From Hymenopus coronatus (taxonomy: Eukaryota; Arthropoda; Insecta; Mantodea; Hymenopodidae): a stretch of DNA of 64,000 nt. The stretch is taken from the NCBI GenBank assembly GCA_030762935.1, contig CM060897.1:112092176-112156175 (forward strand). Reading direction: 5' to 3'. The position numbers were made by a program, and so were the translations under genes. Every line of letters starts with the position of its first letter. Position 1 is the first letter of the stretch. Below the pieces are notes generated by a model that saw only the letters and a list, made by a program, of their open reading frames with translations, was not told the origin of the DNA and ran no database searches. This document shows positions 22,880-34,482 of the stretch, in pieces.

Positions 22880-23060
22880 AGCCATGGGTGTTATGAGCAA
22901 GCGATAAAAGCCGTATCGAAGCAGCTGAAATGAAATTCTCGAAATCGATACTAGGTGTGAGCCTTAGAGACCAAAGAAGTAGCCAGGAAATTAGAGAAGA
23001 CCTCCAAATAGAAGTGACTTTAATGGAAGAGTGATACATCGCCAGAACAGGAATGCCCGA
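22880..23060 (+). pseudogene. LINE (RTE-like) ORF2 scrap
   Basis: Plus strand reads RIEAAEMKFSKSILGVSLRD then QRSSQEIREDLQIEVTLMEE, stop. This is the 'EmkflR.ilGvslrDr.rs.eIre.L' block near the end of RTE-like ORF2. R870 E1 follows directly at 23087. Confidence 0.75.
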
Positions 23061-23086
23061 AAATCTTTTGTTATTGCAAGCGTAAT

Positions 23087-23822
23087 AATTCTCTCTAGCA
23101 CGCATGTATATAGTAGCTAGATAAGGTATTGTATTTCACTCAAAAATTCGAAGTCTAGATTTAAACGACAATACATTCAGAAGTCCCCTGAGTCCGAAAA
23201 GAAAAGCATTTTTAAAGGTCCATGTTGAGGGTGGGTATAGCTCAAAAACGAAAAGACCGTTAAATAACATAAGAATAATTAATGCTTAGTATCTTCCAGG
23301 GATGCGACACGAAGATATTCAAGAAAATCCCACCTCCCAGCACAAACTACCCTTTATGTGGATTTTTTTTAAACATTTTGCTTTACTCAAAAATGGCTTT
23401 AACGATTTTCATTAGAATACCATATATTTAAGACATTTACATTACAAATAAAATGTATATTTTGAATTTTCTTGTAACAGTCGCTCTTTATTCTGGATGA
23501 GTTTTGCAGAATTTTGTGTAATGGCCGTCTTCGAGATATTGCTTGTTATTGGTTTCAATTTTAAATTACTTAAATTTTCTAAAACGAAGTATGCAAAGTG
23601 AACCGAACCTCAATTGTTTCACATAGCGACCAGCTCTTAAAATATTTGATTATCAAATTAGCATAATTTATTCCCTTATTTACCTTTTACTTACAAGGAA
23701 GAAAGTAACAAGGTCAATTTTGCTAATGTTTATCTCATTAGATAAAAGAATAATATTTTGTAAGAATAGTTTGTAGATGGAACAGCTAGAGTAAGGTATG
23801 TGAATCGAAGACATTTTTTATA
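23087..23822 (+). repeat. R870 near full-length unit
   Basis: E1 'aattctctctagcacgcatg' to E2 'gctagagtaaggtatgtga'. The palindrome is degraded ('taaataacataagaa'). Confidence 0.85.
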
Positions 23823-23824
23823 AA

Positions 23825-24020
23825 CCAACAGGAAGATACTATGGGCCGGCCTGAAAAGAGATGGAGACAGCAGGTGAGATAATACTTTGGAACAAATTTA
23901 AATTCCCAGTCTTGTTGTATAGAGAAATATGCACATCTAGAACACAAACAGTTCCCATTGCAAAATGTATTGATAAACATAACTAATCAAAGAAGTGGAT
24001 GATGAAGAAGAAGAAGTTCC
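23825..24020 (+). pseudogene. LINE 3' tail scrap
   Basis: GRPEKRWRQQVR followed by decayed sequence and a (GATGAAGAAG)-type tail, the usual end of RTE-like ORF2 and 3' repeat. Short and weak. Confidence 0.45.
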
Positions 24021-24374
24021 AACCTTAGATTCGTGCCTGGGTAGCAGTGACAGGTGTAAGACATGCTTAGAACTTAAGATGACGGAACTGTGAAATTTCG
24101 AAAATTTACCATGTGTAATTCAAAATCTTCTCGGGCTTCTACCTGAATTAACACGTCGCCAGGAAAGCTTCAGTTCTTATTTTACCATATGTAATTTATA
24201 CCATTCGTTATACACAAATATGGTTACATTTTCGTCATGTTTCAAAATTCGAGATTATTTAAATAATATTTTTTTTCTGTCTAAATGTATTGTGCCAATT
24301 AAAGTGAACCATTAGGGGCATAAACAATTCAAGTTTTAAAGTAAATATGAGATTACAAATAGATCTGTCATATT
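24021..24374. other. AT-rich interval, nothing recognised
   Basis: No coding motif or shared repeat seen. Confidence 0.45.
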
Positions 24375-24794
24375 TGTTTTTCTCCGCATGTACTATGTGC
24401 ATAATGTACAGAGAGGCTACTGTATTTCACCAAAAATTAATTTCCAAAATTTCACCGGAAATGCTTTGAAACCCCTAAATAAAGAAAAACTTTTTAGAAA
24501 AAGGTCGGTGTGTCTCTCTGTGGACAGCATAGCTCAAAAACGAAAATTACGTTAAGCATCAAACTTTTAGTATTAGTTTAGTATCTCTCAAGGATGTGAC
24601 ACGAAGATTTTCAAGAAAATCCTCCCCCAAACTACCATTACTGTAAAATTCCTGAAATTTTTACATTTTTCAAAAATGGCTCTAACAGTTTGATTTAATT
24701 GTTTATTAAAGACATTTACATAAACAGAATATAAATCTTGAATTTTCTGGAAATAGCCTCTGAAGACTATTTTATTCTGGATGAATTTTGCAGG
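24375..24794 (+). repeat. R870 half, left arm of foldback
   Basis: E1 'tttctccgcatgtactatg' to 'ctggatgaattttgcagg'. Confidence 0.88.
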
Positions 24795-25265
24795 TTTGCA
24801 TGTTTTGTGTAGAAAGTTTTAGTCTATCTCTTACGGTTTACCAGTTATGCAAAATTCGTCCAGAATGAAAACGTCTTCTCAGGCTATTCTCAGAAAATTC
24901 AATATATACATTTTGTTTGTCACATAAATATTTAAATACACGGCATTTTAATCAAAATCGTTAGAGCCATTTTGAATAATTTTTTTCCATATTTAGCCTA
25001 GTTTGAGATGTGGGGTATTCTCCAAAATTTGTCTGTAACATCCTTGCAAGCTACTAAACTGAAATAACAAGTTTTGTATTTTACCCGACTTTTCGTTTTT
25101 GGGCGATCGTGTTCACGAACACACAGAGGGACCTTTTTCTAAAAATGTTCTTTTTTGTGTACAGAGGACCCTAAAACGGTATTTCTGGTGAAATCTCGGT
25201 ATAGAATTTTTGCGTGGAGTGCAATAGCTTCTCTGCCACGTACCATGTACTATGTTATAGGATAT
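24795..25265 (-). repeat. R870 half, right arm of foldback
   Basis: 'ttttgtgtagaaagttttag' to E1 'gtaccatgtactatg'. With 24375-24794 it makes an almost spacer-free inverted repeat of about 890 bp with E1 at both outer ends. Confidence 0.88.
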
Positions 25266-25553
25266 TCGCGTAAGTTTTAAACATATTAAATTCACCATAT
25301 TGACATCTTTTCCAATTTTGTATCCTCCTGCCTTATTTTCTATTTCTCTACCTCAATTGTTAAATGGTCTAATATTACAATATCCTCAACCAAGGAGATG
25401 CAGTTTTTGCTGTAGGAACTAAATTTTCTGGCAGGATTATTCCGAGCAGTGAGGGTTTAAGCTTTCCCGGAAGGCGGATGCGGCAAATTTCCGTTCCGGT
25501 CGTGACGGGCCAGTGTGGTCAACCTTGTAAGTTTTCCACCTTTTCTTATTTTT
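25266..25553. other. Spacer between facing E1 ends
   Basis: About 290 bp containing a GC-richer part (25430-25510) and no recognised feature. Confidence 0.5.
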
Positions 25554-25722
25554 ACCCTTTCTCTGGCACATATGTGTAATGTACATAGTTGTTAGAGAAA
25601 GTATTGTATTCCACCCAAATATGTGATACTAAGATTTCAGCGGAAAAGCATATTTGGAGACCTCTGAAACCAAAAAAGCCATATTTGGAAAAAGGTCCGT
25701 TAGGGTGTGTGTGTGAACAGCA
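25554..25722 (+). repeat. R870 E1 fragment
   Basis: E1 through the GT tract ('gtgtgtgtgtgaacagc'), then fused to an oppositely oriented R870 end. Confidence 0.8.
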
Positions 25723-25748
25723 AAACTAAATAAATTATTGTTAATAAG
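25723..25748 (-). repeat. R870 subterminal piece left of the SINE pair
   Basis: 'taaattattgttaataag' is the left part of the unit that resumes at 26091. The final AATAAG is duplicated on the other side of the inserted SINEs. Confidence 0.75.
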
Positions 25749-25985
25749 TGGTTGGTTTAATTGTTTCTTCACACAAACCATGTGTAGGATAGGCGTTGGA
25801 TAGGTAGAATCAGACAGAAAACTTTAATACCATAGCCGGGATTTGAACCACGGATGACCCGGTCTCTAGCCAGTTGCTCTTCCATTGAGCTACCATAGCA
25901 CCATACCTGCACACCATTGAATTTCTCAACTGACTCGCATGTTTCTCAAGGTGCTTTCAAATTACTTTGAGATGACAACCCCAAT
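25749..25985 (-). mobile_element. tRNA-derived SINE family S1, inverted member of a pair
   Basis: The minus strand has the A-box-like 'tggtagctcaatggaagagc' and B box GGTTCAAATCCC followed by 'ggctatggtattaaagttt'. Related copies occur at 25993, 37262, 38030 and 41638. Lies head-to-head with the next SINE. Confidence 0.8.
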
Positions 25986-25992
25986 AGGGGAT

Positions 25993-26090
25993 GTTGCCAT
26001 GGTAGCTCATGGAAGAGCAATCGGCTAGAGAGCGGGGGATCCATGGTTCAAATCCCGGCATTGAATTTTTCAGTCTGACTCTACATATCC
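25993..26090 (+). mobile_element. tRNA-derived SINE family S1
   Basis: 'catggtagctcatggaagag', B box GGTTCAAATCCC, and the tail 'tttttcagtctgactctac' shared by S1 copies. AATAAG flanks the SINE pair (25743-25748 and 26091-26096). Confidence 0.85.
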
Positions 26091-26392
26091 AATAAGCTTA
26101 TTGTTTATCTACTTCAAGCTAATAAAGTCAAACATTAACAGAAATAGACTTATTACTTAGTTCCTTATAAGTAGAAAGGAAATAACGGAATATGCTAAAC
26201 CGACAGTCAAATATTTTTAAATGTCATTGCTATGGGACTGAAATCTGTTTCTTTGCGTACCCAGAAGTTGGCAAGTTCCCGCGTGAGAAAAGTTTAAGTA
26301 TTTTAAAACTGAAACCAATAACAAGGAACACCTCGAGAACGGTCAACTCTATGAAAAAAATGTATTGGCATAAGTTGTGTGCTTTAAAGAGA

Positions 26393-26423
<31 letters not shown>

Positions 26424-26885
26424 GCAGTAAGTTCTTTGTCTACCTTTTACGGTTTACCATTTATGCAAAATCAGAAACATTCATCCAGAATAAAGAGGTC
26501 TCCAGTGGTTGTTCCCAGAAATTTCAAGATTACATTTTATTTGTCATGATCAAAATCATTAGAGCCATTTTTGAGAAAATTAAAGTATTTGAATTTTTTT
26601 CCATGCAAAGTGTAGTTGGGGGTGAGGGTATTTTCTTATAAACCTTCCTATCGCATCCTTGAAAGACACTGAACTTAAATATCAAGTCTGGTATTAACTG
26701 ACTTTTCGTTTTTGAGCTATTTAACCTACAGACACATAGATACCTTTTTCTAATTTTTTTTTTTTTTGGATTCATGGGGTCCCAAAGCATATATTTACGG
26801 TGAAATTTCGATATTGAATTTTTGGGTGCAAAACAATACCTTCTCTATACACTATGCATATAGCTCGTGTAGAGAAAGTAAAATT
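26091..26885 (-). repeat. R870 unit, continuation after the SINE pair
   Basis: From 'aataagcttattgtttatc' to E1 'cgtgtagagaaagtaaaatt'. The 149-codon plus-strand frame here is a repeat shadow; other copies break it. Confidence 0.88.
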
Positions 26886-26894
26886 GAGAAGCTG

Positions 26895-27191
26895 GTTATA
26901 TACCAAACTTGGTATTTAAGTTTAGTATCTCCGAAGGATAGCACACGAAGATTATTAATAATCACTCCCAAAATACTCTTTATATGAAATTTTATTTGAA
27001 ATTTTTGATTTTTCAAAAGATGCCTCGGACGATTTTTATTAAAATAAGCGTATTGAAAATATTTATATGACCAATAAAGTGAATATCCTGAATTACTTGA
27101 GAATAGCCCCTGAACTCCTCTTTATTCTGAATGATTTTTGCATAACTGGAACACCAGAGGAGACAGACAGAAACTTGCTACCCAAAAAATG
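26895..27191 (+). repeat. R870 unit, left part
   Basis: Begins near the palindrome ('ataccaaacttggtattt') and is interrupted at 'ccaaaaaatg' by a SINE. Confidence 0.85.
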
Positions 27192-27425
27192 AATGATCAG
27201 CGAGCCAACTTCTTACCCGGGGTCCCGAGTGCGATTCCCGGCTGGGGAATGATTCTCTATCCTCCACAGAGACTGGAAGTATGAATGTGAGAGTGAATGT
27301 GCATATTTTTAAAGATATAAAATGATTAACCTTATTATCGAAATCTACAGTAATATGAGGTGTTTCACAAGTCAAAGCTCCCGATATGTCCATAGAAGTT
27401 AAATGGGCTATACGAATGAAACAAT
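27192..27425 (+). mobile_element. tRNA-derived SINE family S2 nested in R870
   Basis: B-box-like GTGCGATTCCCGGC, body 'cctccacagagactggaagt', end 'gaagttaaatgggctat'. Flanked by AAAAATG (27185-27191 and 27426-27432), interpreted as the target duplication. Second copy at 34198. Confidence 0.8.
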
Positions 27426-27812
27426 AAAAATGGCGTTAAAACATACAATTGATGTAATATACATTGTTTTTCTTGATCTAACAATTTTCAGGATATTCCT
27501 GGATTGATTTCAACTTTAAAATACACTATTCTCAAAGGGAAGTCCTCATCCGTTTCATGTTTTTGTTTTACTCCCGGTCTTTCAAAGAAAACTGAATTTT
27601 AATGCCAATCGCATAGCGACCTGCGTTTAAAGATTTGATTATCGCTGTAAATTGATGATTTCCTTATTTCCTTCTACTTATAAACCATTAAGGAATAATG
27701 GTAATGATTAGCTTGATTCGCATGGAGTAGATAGATGAGTAATCTTTTGTAAGAATAGTTTTCAGAACTGATAGGGAAAGTCATGTGAGTGGAATACATA
27801 GGTTTTTATATT
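27426..27812 (+). repeat. R870 unit, right part
   Basis: Continues the interrupted unit from 'ggcgttaaaacatac' to E2 'agggaaagtcatgtgagtgg'. Confidence 0.87.
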
Positions 27813-28185
27813 ATATGGACAGTATAAAGGAGTGTTAGAAGAATATAGAAGAGAAAGGAACAAGATTCGAGGGCCCATCTGTCACATATTAACTGAGGTC
27901 ATCACTGTTGGATTGTTCAGAGAACTGTTAATCTTCATTGGAATCACTATCGAATGACCGCAGAATATCTTGTGGGAACGACTCCAAATCAGACATATCG
28001 CCACAGAACATCTTCCTAGGGAGAAATGTATGGCACCGGACACGTAGAAGAAAGAACGGACCTATATGCATGTGTTCAGAGAGGGTACTGTATCCTAGTT
28101 CGCCAAGAAGGTTTTAGCACTTTGCGAGTATCACGGTTTCATTTGGCAGTATAAAATATTCAGATGCCAACTTCACGCTATACTA
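27813..28185. other. Interval, nothing recognised
   Basis: No shared repeat or coding motif. Confidence 0.45.
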
Positions 28186-28675
28186 AAAAAATCTGATGTG
28201 TTCCATCCACAAGTCCTTTTTCATATCTCTGTAACATATTATTGTTAAAAAGATTATTTTCCTATCTACTTCATCCTAATCGAGATAAACATTAGCAGAA
28301 ATTGTTGTATTACTTGCTTCCTCATGAGTAGAAGGGAAATAAGGAGATACATTAGGCAAAAGCGATAATCAAATCTTTTAATAGCTGGTAGTCATGTGGG
28401 TAAACCCCGTTTCTTTGCATATGACATAAATTGTGAGTTTTAACGAGATCTCCAATTTTGTAAAGTAGGTTTTCTTCTATCTCTTGTGGTTTACCAGTTT
28501 TGTAAAATTCATCCAGAATAAACAGGTCCTCAGAGGCTATTGCCAGAAAATTCAAGGTATAGATTTTATTCGCCATGTAAATATCTTTAATATAGGTATT
28601 TTTACCAAAACCGTTGGTAATTTTTCCATGTTGTTTGGTATGAGAGGACTTTCATCAAAATCTTGCCTACTTACT
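28186..28675 (-). repeat. R870 unit with internal deletion and no E1
   Basis: E2 AAAAATCTGATGTGTTCCAT present; the middle (cttcccgtttgag to ggtcaact) is deleted. Stops at 'catcaaaatcttgcc'. Confidence 0.85.
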
Positions 28676-29787
28676 GCCAACTTATGAAAACTTAAAATAT
28701 AAAAAAGGCTGCCAAGGTACATTAAATGCAAGAGAATGCCAAAATGTTACATTATTAGTATACCTTACAAATTGAGTTTTATTTATGGGTAACTTTTAAC
28801 TGTGTACCGTTTTATGTTCTATGCTAAGACATTTACCCCCCCAAAAAAACCCATTGCCCTCAGCCGGGTTTGAACCCGCGATCTTGGTAATCAGAGGCTA
28901 GCATGTTACTCCTTAGACACGGAGAGCGACTTAAAGACTATTTCAGGTCTAACTTCAATGACTTTCAAATGGGATGAAGTTCGTCCTTAGCACTACTAAG
29001 CCGGCAGCCAATCAGAGTGCTGCTGTGTTGACATATTGCATTCCCTCTTAACTAGGGAGTAGGGCGCTGTGGTTCCGTCTCTCATAAATACTACTTGCGC
29101 TAAGACAAAATATTCAACTTTTGCAAAAAGTAATTCACGAGGAAGTTAGGAAGATGTTCGTAACAGCACCGTAAAACTCACAGATTTGTAGCTCAAATAG
29201 TTTTCATAATACACATGAATAAACATTATGTCACCAGACAGATTCACATGTTCAGTGTGTGAGTGAGACGGAAATATGAAAAGAGGGTAGCGACCTGACA
29301 ACGCAGAGCGCGATAACGCATCTCATTCGCTGCAGCTTTTCCCATTTGAAAAAACATAATAGTCTACTAGCAATGCTCAGAGAGCATAGAAAATTTGGAG
29401 CCTACTTCATCCAATTTAAGAATGTGTAAGATAGAACATATGTTTCCAGGAAAAGTGAACAAACTGTGTAATGTATGCTGAGGGAATATGACCGGTTAAA
29501 AGTGAAAGAAAGATCTTAGGTAAAGTGTAAATAGAACAAAACGGCAATAGCCGATATACAACATCGAACTCCTGTAAACCTTCAAAATTCAATTTCTGAA
29601 ATTTGTGAGGTTTATATATAAAATAAATATAAACTTTGATTTATTGCAACGTAATAACTTAAGACCGAATAAGTAAGAGAAAATGTAAATAGATAATAAG
29701 ATAAAATACTTATGCATTTTCTATAACTATGTTAATATAACTTCATGTAGTATTGCATTGCAATATGTAGCAATAAAGATAGTGCTT
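28676..29787. other. AT-rich interval with one SINE scrap
   Basis: About 1.1 kb. A tRNA-like piece lies at 28845-28930. The rest shows no family shared with the window. Confidence 0.45.
28845..28930 (-). mobile_element. tRNA-like head, SINE family S3-like
   Basis: Minus strand: 'tcgcgggttcaaacccggct' with 'ctctccgtgtctaaggagta' upstream. Truncated after 'gggcaatggg'. Confidence 0.6.
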
Positions 29788-30503
29788 AAAAAATCTTATG
29801 AGTTCCATTCACATGACTTTCTCTACCTGCTCTGCAAACAAACTTCTTATAAAAGATTATTCTTCTCTCTTCATCAAGCTAATTGGGATAAACATTAGCT
29901 GAATAGTCTTAAAACTTAGTTTTCTACAGGCAGAAAGGAACTAAGGAAATTCATTAGGCTAAAACGATATTCAAATGTTTTAGAATCTATCACTATGCGA
30001 TTATCATTGAAATTTGCTTCTTTGCATGTATAAAACAAAGGAAACTAGAAAGATTTGCTATTTCAGAAAAGAATAAGTACTTTAAAATTTAAACTAATAG
30101 CAAGGAACATCTCGGAAATGGTATGTTCTACGGAAAAAATGTATAGGACAGTGTGTTTTGACAAAACCTACATTTTATTTGCCACTGTCCAATGTCAATC
30201 TCTTACGGTTTACCAGTTATGTTAAAGTAATCCAGAATGAAGAGAACCTCACAGATATTCCAAGGAAATCAAAATATATATTTTATTTACGATATAAATA
30301 TCTTTTATGTGCGGTATTTTAATTAAAACCATTACAGTCAATTTTGAGAAAATCAAAATTCGCTAAAATTTTCCATATAAAGAATAAATTGAGATGGGTG
30401 AATTTTCCTGAAAATCTTCATGTTGCATCCTTGAAAAATACTGAACTTAAATACCAAAGTTGGTACTTAATCGACTTATATTTTGTTCACAAACACAAAG
30501 TCT
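29788..30503 (-). repeat. R870 unit lacking E1
   Basis: E2 AAAAATCTTATGAGTTCCAT to 'ttcacaaacacaaagtcta'. Confidence 0.87.
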
Positions 30504-30700
30504 AGTGTATTTCCTTAATCCCTTTCCGCAAATAAGGATCCAAGTAATACAATATTTTCTGCTTATGTTTATCTTGATTACCATGAAGTAGATGCAAGGA
30601 ATATTTTGTTTGCAATAATAGCTTTATGTAGTACAGGTAGACAAGGTCATGTGAATCGAGCACATAGGATACGTTGAATTCAGGTGTTCTTAAAACATTC
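30504..30700 (+). repeat. R870 E2-side fragment
   Basis: 'gtgtatttccttaatccct' to E2 'aggtagacaaggtcatgtga'. Inverted relative to both neighbours. Confidence 0.82.
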
Positions 30701-30702
30701 AT

Positions 30703-30792
30703 TTCTGGTAAAATATCAGTATTGAAGTTTTGGGTGGAACGCAGAAGCTTCTCTACCTACCATGTACATTGTATACACTTGTAGAAAAGTAG
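30703..30792 (-). repeat. R870 E1-side fragment
   Basis: 'ctggtaaaatatcagtattg' to E1 'acacttgtagaaaagtag'. Together 29788-30792 is a unit with an inverted middle insert. Confidence 0.8.
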
Positions 30793-31133
30793 GCAGTACA
30801 AACGACCAATTTGTCAAACTCTAAAAACTATTTTCAAGGATAAAAATTAAAATGACCGTTTCTAGAACACGTTTCTGCAATTATAAATTAATAAAATACT
30901 GTAGTTTTCGTTCATATTTTTTTTTTAAATAGGCCACAGGAGTGGAACTCAGATGAGTTCCTCGTTACCGGAATAGTTAATTATTCTGTATGCTGTATTT
31001 AAATTATTTTTCACCTAGTTTACATCGGAGATTTGCATACTTGATATTTTATGACATTGAATGAGCACACGTGCTTTGACTAGAACCTTTCTCTTCAGAT
31101 AAGAAACTGTTACAACGTCAGAACTTCTGTCAG
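30793..31133. other. AT-rich interval, nothing recognised
   Basis: No coding motif or shared repeat seen. Confidence 0.45.
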
Positions 31134-32004
31134 AAAAACAGTTGTGTTCCACTCACATGGCTTTCTCTAGCTGCTCTACAAACGTTTTACAAAAGATTAA
31201 TCTTCCTTCTACATAATGCCAATCAAGATAAGCATTAGTAGAATGTTCTTATTACTTAGTTCCTTATAAGGAGAAGGGAACTAAAGGAATGCGCTATGCT
31301 AAAGCTATAGTAAAATGTTTTAAGCTATCGTTATGCGATTGTCAATGCAAATCGTTTCTTTACTTGACCAGGAGTACAGCAAAGAAATACGCACACTTCC
31401 TGTCTGAAGAAAGTATAAGTACTTCACAATTGAAATCAATAACAAGGAATATCCCGGAAACGGTTTCCTCCACAACAAAAAGGGTAAATGACATAAATTG
31501 TGTGCTTGACGAGATCTACATTTTTGTCTGTCTCTTACGGTTTAGCAGTTAAGAAAAATTCAGCAAAATTCATCCGGAATAGAGGTCTTTAGAGACTATT
31601 TCAATAAAATTCAAGATATTCTTTAATATACGGGATTTTAAAAAAATTTGTTAGAGCCATGTTTAAGAAAATAAAAAAAATCAACAATTTTTCCATGTAA
31701 AGGGTAGTTTATGGTGGGGGAATTTTTTTTTTTTTTAAATCTTCGTGTCGCATCCTTGGAAGATACTAAACCTAAATACGAAGCTTGGTACTACCTGGTC
31801 TTTTCGTTTTTGAGCTATGCTGTCCACAGATAGACAAACAGACAGTCTGACACACACGGATCTTTTTCTAAAAATGCTTTTTACGGACTCAGGGGACCAT
31901 AAAATATATATTTCCGGTGAAATCTCGATCGAATTTTTGGGTGAAATACAATACCTTCTCTATCCACTATGCGCATTGTACATGCGGGCTAGAGAAAGTA
32001 AAAA
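31134..32004 (-). repeat. R870 full-length unit
   Basis: 871 bp, E2 'gttgtgttccactcacatgg' to E1 'gctagagaaagtaaaaag'. Confidence 0.9.
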
Positions 32005-32270
32005 GTTACGTGAACAATGAAAAACTGTTTGTGGTTGCTAAGAATCAAGTCTGTACGTCACAAACTGGTTTTAATTCTACAAAGAACTAGTCTGTTATTA
32101 GCTTTGTAGTGCACAAAACCGTGGATTCAAAAAGTCCTGAAGTCGTTTTCCTCCTTCATGTATACTAAAGTAAATGATATTTTATTTTTAAATGTTTGTA
32201 ACGTCCATGATGGCACTTCATTTCAATTTTCATGCTAATAATGAGTGTTGTCTTTTCTTGGCAATTAGTT

Positions 32271-33139
32271 ACTTTCTCTACACGTATATAGGGAAGATAT
32301 TATTGTATTGCACCCAAAAATTTGATACCGAGATTTCACCAGAATTATAAAGTTTAAGACCCCCTGAATCCAGAAAAAGCATTTTTAAAAAAATGACAGT
32401 GTGTATGTGTCTGTCAGTGTGTGTCTATGGAAAGTCCATTAAATACCAAAATTGGTATTTAAGTTGAGTATTTTCCAAGGATGGAAACGAAGATTTTCAA
32501 GAAAATCCCGCATTCCAAACAAACCTTTGCATGGAACATTTTGTTGAAAATTTTGAGTTTCTCAAAAATGGCTCTAACGATTTTGATTAAAATATTCAAG
32601 ACATTTTTATGACAAACGAAATTCACTTCTTGAATTTTCTGGGAATAGCCTATGAAGACCTCTTTTTCTGGATGACTTTTATATAACTGGCAAACGGCAA
32701 GAGATACACAAAAACCTACTACACAAATAAATGTACATCTCATTAAAACACACAATTTATAACATGTACATTTTCTGTACAGTTAACTTTTTTCGAGATA
32801 TTCCGGACTATAGGTTTCAATGTTAAATCACTTGAATTTTTCTCCAACGGGAAGAAATCTTTATTCTCGTTTCTCGTTTTTTTTTTACTCTTGGCAAGCA
32901 AAGAGATTGGAATTTCAATTGTTCACATAGTGACCGGCTGTTAAAGGACGAGACTGTCGCTTTAGTGTGTGTATTTTCTTATTTCCCTTCTACTTACAAG
33001 GAGCTAGTAATAAGACTAATTCTACTTATGTTTATCTTTATTAGCATGATGTAGATAACAGATTAATCTTCTGAATAAAAGGTTTATTTGCTGTAAACCA
33101 AGAGGACATCATGTGAATGGAACACGTTAGATTTTTTCC
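32271..33139 (+). repeat. R870 full-length unit inserted in MLE-B
   Basis: ACTTTCTCTACACGTATATA starts right after '...ggcaattagtt'. In the uninterrupted copy at 39641-39650 the same site reads 'aactagtttc', so insertion was between Ts. E2 ends 'cacgttagatttttt'. Confidence 0.92.
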
Positions 33140-33275
33140 CTTCTATTTACAAGGGACCAAGTACCACGTAATAACAATGTTTGCTGATGTTTATCGCAAT
33201 TAGCATAATGTAGATAGAAGAATAAGCTTTTTAACAATAATTTATTACAGATATGTAGAGAAAGTCATGAGAATG
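33138..33275 (+). repeat. R870 E2 fragment, tandem to the full unit
   Basis: 'cccttctatttacaagg' to 'gtagagaaagtcatgagaat', then returns to mariner sequence ('catgttctttatcgc'). Confidence 0.82.
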
Positions 33276-33299
33276 CCGCATGTTCTTTATCGCATTTTA

Positions 33300-33850
33300 T
33301 AGTGTCGGCAACGAGCACGTTTGAACATAAAATGTGATTTTTTAAACAAATATCTCAAAGAGACGTTAAAATGATGGAAAAAGCTTATGCTGAAGTGTCA
33401 TTCTCCGTGGTGTAATGGTTACCTACTAACTTCATATACCTTTGGTCGTAGGTTCAAACCTTGCAGAGGAGGTTGAATTTTTTCGGGCGTTGGTCCCGTG
33501 TCGTAGATTTACGTCACGTAAAAGAAACTCAAGCCTGATAAGTGGCCTCTGAGTAAAATTTAGTGGTCTTTCACGCCCAATGGGATGCCGAGCAGTTAAA
33601 GAGCGTCCATAAATAATACTTCATTTTATGATGTAGCGAAGAAAAAGAAAAAAACCCAGGTTATGAATGGCGAAAATGTTTCAGTCAAGATTTTCGAACG
33701 CTGAAGAAATTACTGTACATGTGACTAGGGCACTACGACAGGTATCTGAAAATGGCTTCCAGGGGTGCTTCCAGCCTCTTTACACGTGATGGCACAAGTG
33801 TGTCACTGCGGAAGGGAACTATTTTAAAGTAAATGTTATGTAAATTGCCT
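33300..33850 (+). pseudogene. Mariner transposase remnant (copy 1)
   Basis: N-terminal helix-turn-helix scraps (MMEKAYAEV before the SINE, NGENVSVKIF after it) and C-terminal ENGFQGCFQPLYT-like scraps. The catalytic core between them is absent, as in copy 2. Decayed by stops and the SINE insertion. Confidence 0.6.
33398..33625 (+). mobile_element. tRNA-derived SINE family S3 nested in MLE-B
   Basis: Head 'ctccgtggtgtaatggttac', B box GGTTCAAACCTTG, body 'gttggtcccgtgtcgtagat'. Flanks TTATGCTGAAGTG (33385-33397) and TTATGATGTAGCG (33626-33638) look like a diverged 13-bp target duplication. Second copy at 61737. Confidence 0.8.
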
Positions 33851-33922
33851 TATGGTAACCTGTTTCAGTGTTATTTAGACCTACGGGAACTTTTTGAATG
33901 TACATTAGCGATATATATATCA

Positions 33923-33923
33923 C

Positions 33924-33960
<37 letters not shown>

Positions 33961-33962
33961 TA
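33923..33962. repeat. (AAT)n microsatellite
   Basis: About 13 AAT units, with a degenerate continuation to about 33985. Confidence 0.92.
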
Positions 33963-33985
33963 TAATAACAATAATAACAACAACA

Positions 33986-34197
33986 GCTTCCATCATTAAG
34001 TAACACACGTTTACAATTGGTCATTATTCAATTGCATGTTCAACACAAAAGTCATTATCATTATATATCTATAAAGTATAAAGTTATTTATCAAAAGAGT
34101 TTGATTATTCTTCCTTTAAAGAAATTGCCACCTTTACATTTCTTAAATCATGAGACAGCTTATTGAACAGCTTAACTGCTAAAACAATATCACTTTC
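33986..34197. other. AT-rich interval, nothing recognised
   Basis: No shared repeat seen. Confidence 0.4.
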
Positions 34198-34482
34198 ATA
34201 ACTGCCTCCATGGTCGAGTGGTTAGTGAGCTGACTTTTTCACCCCGAAGTCTCGGGTTCGATTCCCGCCTGGTTCGGTGAATTTTTCTTTTGCCAGAATT
34301 ATTCCCTATCCCCCACAGAGTCTGGAAGTATGTTTGTGAGTGTGTGTGTGTGTATTTGTGGAAAATAATAGGATTTAAACCAAACATAAACGAATCTACA
34401 GACGAGTTGTTTCATGTCATGTGCAAAGCCCCCGATATGATCTTAGATGTTAAAGGGGGCTATATAAATGAAAGATAATTGC
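34198..34482 (+). mobile_element. tRNA-derived SINE family S2
   Basis: Head 'ccatggtcgagtggttagtg' (A box), B box GGGTTCGATTCCCGCC, body 'cccccacagagtctggaagt', and the end 'gatgttaaagggggctatat' shared with 27192. Confidence 0.88.

Larger units (their letters stand above)
32124..33899 (+). mobile_element. Deleted mariner (MLE-B copy 1), interrupted by R870 and a SINE
   Basis: Left end GATTCAAAAAGTCCTG (32124-32139) and right end GGGAACTTTTTGAAT (33885-33899) are inverted repeats of the mariner 'ATTCAAAAAGT' type. The interior aligns with the second copy (38679-40030) outside the two insertions (R870 at 32271-33275, SINE at 33398-33625). Remaining coding pieces are listed separately. Confidence 0.75.

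Noticed and set aside
26192..26641. Longest open frame in the window (149 codons, plus strand)
   Set aside because: Lies wholly inside an R870 unit; other units have stops and indels in the same frame, so it is a chance frame.
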